Of a DNA stretch of 8,779 nt, positions 6,007-8,779 are shown one piece after another. A program made the translations under genes and the position numbers. Within the stretch, counting starts at the first letter, position 1. Each line of letters opens with the position of its first letter. The notes beneath the pieces were generated by a model. It did not search any database. It worked only from the letters and a program-made list of their open reading frames with translations, and was not told where the DNA came from. This DNA is from an uncultured Actinomycetes bacterium (GTDB taxonomy: Bacteria; Actinomycetota; Thermoleophilia; Solirubrobacterales; Solirubrobacteraceae). The stretch covers positions 1 through 8,779 of the forward strand of contig CALAQT010000594.1 of the NCBI GenBank assembly GCA_937888775.1. The letters run 5' to 3'.

Positions 6007-6372
6007 CTACGCGGGCTTGGCGTAGTCGGCGAAACCCTGCCAATCGATCACGACGCACGGCTCGTCGCCGACGATCCACGCGTCGTGCCCCGGCGGCATG
6101 ATCGCGAAGTCGCCGGGCCCGTACTCCATCTCCTCGCCGTCGTCCATCACGACCTTCATCCGGCCCGAGACGAAATAGCAGGTATGCGCGGCCTGGCAGC
6201 TGTCGGTTCCGGCGATCGGCTTGACGTGCTCCGACCATTTCCAGCCGGGCTTGAACGTTGCCCGGCCAACGGCCCCCGCGTCGAGGTTGACCAGCTCGAG
6301 CTGGCCGCTGTCGCCCTCGAACTTCCGGACCTCCTCGGGCGAGTCGAGGCTGTTGCGAATGAGTCCAGACAT
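6007..6372 (-). CDS. Small single-domain cupin protein
   Basis: This is a 121-residue single-domain cupin: a beta-barrel protein, often metal-binding, with roles from dioxygenase or isomerase to small-molecule sensing. The first cupin motif region contains H49 in WSEHVKP and H63 in QAAHTCYFVSG, and the second is GPGDFAIMPPGHDAW with H96. The spacing suggests a partial histidine metal site rather than a full HxH...E...H set, so catalysis is uncertain. I chose the ATG at 6372 because a strong GGAGG lies eight bases before it. A TTG at 6438 would overlap the sulfurtransferase stop but adds an unconserved-looking 22-residue leader. The gene lies 62 bases after the sulfurtransferase and 34 bases before the hydrolase, in the same operon. 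Specific function is unknown. Confidence 0.85.
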   Translation of the reverse strand: MSGLIRNSLDSPEEVRKFEGDSGQLELVNLDAGAVGRATFKPGWKWSEHVKPIAGTDSCQAAHTCYFVSGRMKVVMDDGEEMEYGPGDFAIMPPGHDAWIVGDEPCVVIDWQGFADYAKPA

Positions 6373-6434
6373 GTCGTTTACCTCCGTGCTGGTTGGGTTG
6401 TTGGGTCTGACTGATCCACGCGGACTCGCGTGGG

Positions 6435-7319
6435 TCAAGCTGCGCGCCCGTAGTCGATGGGGCGATCTTCATTAGCGCTCCATTCGTTGAACGATCCGTC
6501 GTAGACCCCATCGCAGTGGATCCCGATCCGCTCGAGCGACATCAGCACGACGGTCGCAGAGACTCCGCTACCGCAGGTGGCGATCAACTCTCGCGGGGGG
6601 CGCGTGGGGTCGATCCCGGCATCGCGGGCGAGCCTGGCGACCGCGTCAGGAGCCGCCCACAGCCCGGTCGCGCCGTCGACCAGCTCCTGGTAAGGCAGGC
6701 AGCGCGAGCCGGGGATGTGCCCCGTGTTCGCCGTCCCCTGCTCCCCCAGGAACAGATAGCGGGGGCGGGCGTCCACCAGTGTCGCGCCGCGGGCCTGCGC
6801 TTCCTGTACCTCGGCTAAGGTGCGGCGCAGCCGCGGCCGTGGGCGGGCCGTGAACCGCGCTGAGCGCGGCTCGACGGCCCCCTCGCTGACCCGGCGCCCC
6901 TCCTCGCACCAGGTCGTCCAGCCGCCATCAAGCACCCTCGCCTCAGCGCCGTAATACCTGAATGCCCATGCGACCCGGGCCGCGAAGATGCCGTAGTAGT
7001 CGTCATAGGTGACCACGAGGTCTCCGTCCCCGAGACCCAGCTTCCCGGCCCGCCTGCCGAACGCCTGCGCCCCGGCGATCTGCACGGGCACCGGGTCGTC
7101 GGGGTTGACTAGGTCGTGCTCCCAGTCGACGAACACCGCGCCGGGGATGTGCCGCGCCGCGTACTCCGCGCGCTTGGCGTGCGGCAGCGGCGAACTGGGG
7201 TGCCGGCCACGCACGTCGAGCACACGCACGCCCGGGTTGTTGAGGTTGGCCTGCAGCCAGTCGCCGTAGACGAGCGGGCCGTCAGGCGTCTGGACGTGGT
7301 CAGGCGGTGTTGGTCCCAT
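6435..7319 (-). CDS. Two-domain sulfurtransferase (3-mercaptopyruvate/thiosulfate type)
   Basis: This is a 294-residue tandem rhodanese enzyme that moves a sulfane sulfur from 3-mercaptopyruvate or thiosulfate to a thiol or cyanide acceptor through a cysteine persulfide. The N-terminal domain (about 15-145, with LDVRGRH, HIPGAVFVDW and VLDGGW) is structural; its equivalent active loop is TYDDYYG, without a cysteine. The C-terminal domain (about 165-290, with LVDARPRYLF and GHIPGS) carries the active loop ATCGSGVSA with catalytic C249. CGSGV(T/S) loops are typical of 3-mercaptopyruvate sulfurtransferases, while classic thiosulfate rhodaneses have CRKGVT, so I favour the former. The ATG at 7319 has a GGGAG sequence four bases upstream. 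It follows the DUF1059 gene by 43 bases and leads to the cupin. There is no signal peptide, so it should be cytoplasmic. Confidence 0.92.
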   Translation of the reverse strand: MGPTPPDHVQTPDGPLVYGDWLQANLNNPGVRVLDVRGRHPSSPLPHAKRAEYAARHIPGAVFVDWEHDLVNPDDPVPVQIAGAQAFGRRAGKLGLGDGDLVVTYDDYYGIFAARVAWAFRYYGAEARVLDGGWTTWCEEGRRVSEGAVEPRSARFTARPRPRLRRTLAEVQEAQARGATLVDARPRYLFLGEQGTANTGHIPGSRCLPYQELVDGATGLWAAPDAVARLARDAGIDPTRPPRELIATCGSGVSATVVLMSLERIGIHCDGVYDGSFNEWSANEDRPIDYGRAA

Positions 7320-7362
7320 CGCGCTCCCTTTCCGCGCGCCACAGCCGGTCCGGCGGTGGCTG

Positions 7363-7521
7363 CTATGCCTCTTCGGCCATCGCGATCAGGTCCTCACGGG
7401 TGACCTTGCCGACCAGCTCGGGATGATCTGAGCGCATATGCGCCTCGATTACCGTCACCGCCTCCTCCACGCTCTCGCCGCGTCCGAGGAATCCGCACTG
7501 ACACCGGATGACCTTCGCCAT
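7363..7521 (-). CDS. DUF1059 small protein
   Basis: This is a 52-residue protein matching the DUF1059 pattern: a short strand MAKVIRCQCGF, a polar helix VEEAVTVIEAHMRSDH, then a second helix TREDLIAMAEEA. C7, C9, H28 and H33 form a CxC...HxxxxH arrangement that could hold a metal ion or react as a thiol pair. The family has no established function. The ATG at 7521 has a perfect AGGAG six bases upstream, which decides the start over longer in-frame extensions reaching 7935 that run antisense through the SARP gene. It is the first gene of the minus-strand operon and is followed after 43 bases by the sulfurtransferase. Position and small size suggest an accessory or sensor role in that pathway, which is inference. 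Confidence 0.82.
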   Translation of the reverse strand: MAKVIRCQCGFLGRGESVEEAVTVIEAHMRSDHPELVGKVTREDLIAMAEEA

Positions 7522-7574
7522 GACCGTCTCCTTATTGTTCGTGAGCGCGACCTTACGGCCGTCGGTTTGCACGG

Positions 7575-7596
7575 TTCTGCGATTCTCCTTGCAGAA
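7575..7596. promoter_or_regulatory. Candidate operator in the SARP/DUF1059 divergent region
   Basis: TTCTGC (7575-7580) and GCAGAA (7591-7596) are inverted repeats with a ten-base centre, lying between the divergent starts and over the candidate minus-strand -10. This is where a local regulator could act on both units. SARP proteins more often bind direct repeats, so a different binder is possible. Confidence 0.25.
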
Positions 7597-7610
7597 ACAT
7601 TGGCCGACAA
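7582..7610 (-). promoter_or_regulatory. Candidate promoter of the DUF1059-sulfurtransferase operon
   Basis: On the minus strand TTGTCG (7610-7605) and GAGAAT (7587-7582) are separated by 17 bases, each matching four of six consensus positions. This would give a leader of about 55 bases before the ATG at 7521. The element lies across the proposed TTG start of the divergent SARP gene, so the two units would share control DNA. Confidence 0.3.
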
Positions 7611-8352
7611 CCCCTCGACTCGAATCCAGCTTTGCGGGCGCCTCGCGGTCGAGCTCGCCGGCAGCGAGCTGACTCCCAAACTCCCAGGCGGGCAGGCGCG
7701 AGTGCTGTTCACGTATCTGACCGTCAGCCGCGCGCTGCCGTCCCGCCGGGAGGAGCTGATCGAGGCACTGTGGCCTTGGCGAGCACCGGCTGGGGCGGAT
7801 ACCGCGCTGAGCGCGCTCCTCTCGCGGCTGCGGTCGGTGCTCGGCAGCGAGGTGTTGTGCGGTCGCGGCGAGATCCACCTCGAGCTCCCGCACGACTCGT
7901 GGATCGACCTGGAAGCCGCCGAGGAGGCGATCCATCGCGCCGAGGCCGCCGTCGCCCAGGAGGATTGGCCGCGCGGGTGGGGTCCGTCACTGGTGGCGCT
8001 GTTCACCGCCCGCCGCGGCTTTCTCCCCGGCGAGGACCTCCCGTGGGCCCAGGAGCACCGCCGGCGGCTGGAGGAGATCCGCGTCTCGGCGCTCGAGTGC
8101 TACGCCGCCGTCGCCCTCGGAGTCGGCGGCTCAGAACTCGCCCCGGGTGAACGCGTCGCGCACGAACTCGTCGCGCTCGCGCCATACCGCGAGCGCGGGC
8201 ACGCGCTCCTGATGGAGATCCTCACTGCCCGCGGTAACAGCGCCGAAGCGCTACGCGTCTACGAACAACTGCGCCAACGCCTCCGCGACGAGCTCGGCGC
8301 CACCCCGGCGCCCGAACTGCGCGAACTGCAAGAACGCCTCCTGCGCCGCTGA
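7600..8352 (+). CDS. Short SARP-family regulator with BTAD domain
   Basis: This is a 250-residue transcriptional activator of the AfsR/SARP type. Residues 8-95 form the OmpR-like winged helix (IQLCGRLAVEL, then RREELIEALWPW and ADTALSALLSRLRSVL as the recognition region). Residues 103-248 are the bacterial transcriptional activation domain (WIDLEAAEEAI; WAQEHRRRLEEIRVSALE; EALRVYEQLRQRLRDELG). There is no NB-ARC or other sensor domain, so this is a minimal SARP. I chose TTG 7600 because family members begin just before the IQLCG strand and because third-position G/C bias is lost upstream. A TTG at 7567 is the alternative. An ATG at 7438 would run antisense through the DUF1059 gene and add 54 unlikely residues. 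No clear Shine-Dalgarno sequence is present. It is divergent from the sulfurtransferase operon and probably controls it. Confidence 0.85.
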   Translation: MADNPSTRIQLCGRLAVELAGSELTPKLPGGQARVLFTYLTVSRALPSRREELIEALWPWRAPAGADTALSALLSRLRSVLGSEVLCGRGEIHLELPHDSWIDLEAAEEAIHRAEAAVAQEDWPRGWGPSLVALFTARRGFLPGEDLPWAQEHRRRLEEIRVSALECYAAVALGVGGSELAPGERVAHELVALAPYRERGHALLMEILTARGNSAEALRVYEQLRQRLRDELGATPAPELRELQERLLRR

Positions 8353-8666
8353 GCTGCTCGGAGAGACACCCCAGTTTCGGCCCCAGAAGCGACACCGTCC
8401 GAAGCGTGATCAGACACGCGCCGTAGCCCGTGCGCGCAGCCGACCTCGCCGCAGCTGGGCGGTCTGCCGCCTCCGCCCAATTTCCCCCGACACTTCCGCT
8501 GCCCCCGAAACGGTAGCTCGGGCACCCGTGGGAATGTCGAGTTGGACCACCGATGAACATCAGTCCGACATGGCCGCCGCCGGACTCCCCTGCTTCGACG
8601 TTCCAGCAGCCGCCACAGCCTCGGACGGTCCTGTGTGATGATCGCTCCCAGGAGGGATCGGCCACG
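8353..8666. other. Gene-free right-hand spacer with short repeats
   Basis: No credible gene follows the SARP stop. Frames open on the minus strand (8222-8665 and 8259-8684) overlap the SARP gene and spell Arg/Gly-rich sequence without coding bias. At 8365-8396 a compact repeat cluster is visible: GACACCCCAG, then CCCCAG, then GACACC. Read on the minus strand this gives GGTGTC, CTGGGG, CTGGGG, GTGTC. The rest shows no recognisable element. Confidence 0.45.
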
Positions 8667-8735
8667 ATGCCCGTGTCGCACCAACAGCAGGGCTGCCGGA
8701 CGCTTCCCTGGGCGGTCCTCCTTCTCGCGGCATGA
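8667..8735 (+). CDS. Tiny signal-peptide-like ORF, possibly a truncated gene start
   Basis: The ATG at 8667 is preceded by AGGAGGG ten bases upstream, the only strong plus-strand ribosome binding site in this end region. The 22-residue product begins with a polar, charged stretch and ends in a hydrophobic run (LPWAVLLLAA) before TGA. It therefore looks like the first part of a secretion signal. It may be a leader peptide, a secreted-protein gene broken by a frameshift, or chance. The window ends 44 bases later, so the downstream part cannot be judged. Confidence 0.22.
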   Translation: MPVSHQQQGCRTLPWAVLLLAA

Positions 8736-8779
8736 AAATGGCGTTTGAAGGGTCCGTCCGGTTGGGGCCGAACGTTTGG

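Noticed and set aside
6373..6438. TTG 6438 as cupin start overlapping the sulfurtransferase stop (TTGA)
   Set aside because: ATG 6372 has a strong GGAGG eight bases upstream and begins at the expected domain edge.
7438..7599. ATG 7438 as the SARP start
   Set aside because: The added 54 residues lie antisense to DUF1059, lack third-position G/C bias and precede the normal family N-terminus.
8222..8684. Two minus-strand frames at the right end
   Set aside because: They run antisense into the SARP gene, are Gly/Arg-rich and lack a ribosome binding site or coding bias.

Overview
The window is about 70% GC. Its real genes show the strong third-position G/C preference of a high-GC actinobacterium. 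The short SARP-type regulator, the ArsR/CDF metal pair, a leaderless promoter and GTG/TTG starts all fit Actinomycetota. The flavour resembles soil Thermoleophilia/Solirubrobacterales, but that lineage is my inference from gene style only. I see no tRNA, rRNA, CRISPR array or intact insertion sequence.

Left part (1-2044, minus strand): a cadmium/zinc/lead-type ArsR repressor (start 1905) is translationally coupled to a cation diffusion facilitator exporter. These are followed by a startless gene remnant (about 533-766) and a small four-helix membrane protein of unknown role (120-512).

Centre-left (2045-4050, plus strand): divergent from the ArsR gene, across 139 bp, lies an mntR-mntH pair. 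It is a DtxR-family regulator with manganese-type metal ligands, overlapping by GTGA an Nramp divalent metal importer. A near-consensus promoter with a palindromic GCATGC element over its -10 sits almost on the mntR start codon. The two divergent units are opposite arms of metal control: manganese import (Nramp proteins can also admit cadmium) and soft-metal efflux.

Middle (4051-5054): about 1 kb without a credible gene lies between convergent transcription units. It holds only GC-rich hairpins, one right after mntH.

Right part (5055-7521, minus strand): an apparent operon encodes a 52-residue DUF1059 protein with a CxC...HxxxxH pattern, a two-domain sulfurtransferase of the 3-mercaptopyruvate type (CGSGVS loop), a single-domain cupin and an alpha/beta hydrolase. 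A GTGA-coupled short reading frame at the end appears frameshifted. Divergent from it (7600-8352, plus) is a 250-residue SARP/BTAD regulator, the obvious candidate controller. Together they look like a small sulfur or thiol-linked oxidative/detoxification module of unknown substrate. The last 427 bases hold no firm gene, only a repeat cluster and a tiny signal-peptide-like open frame cut off by a stop.
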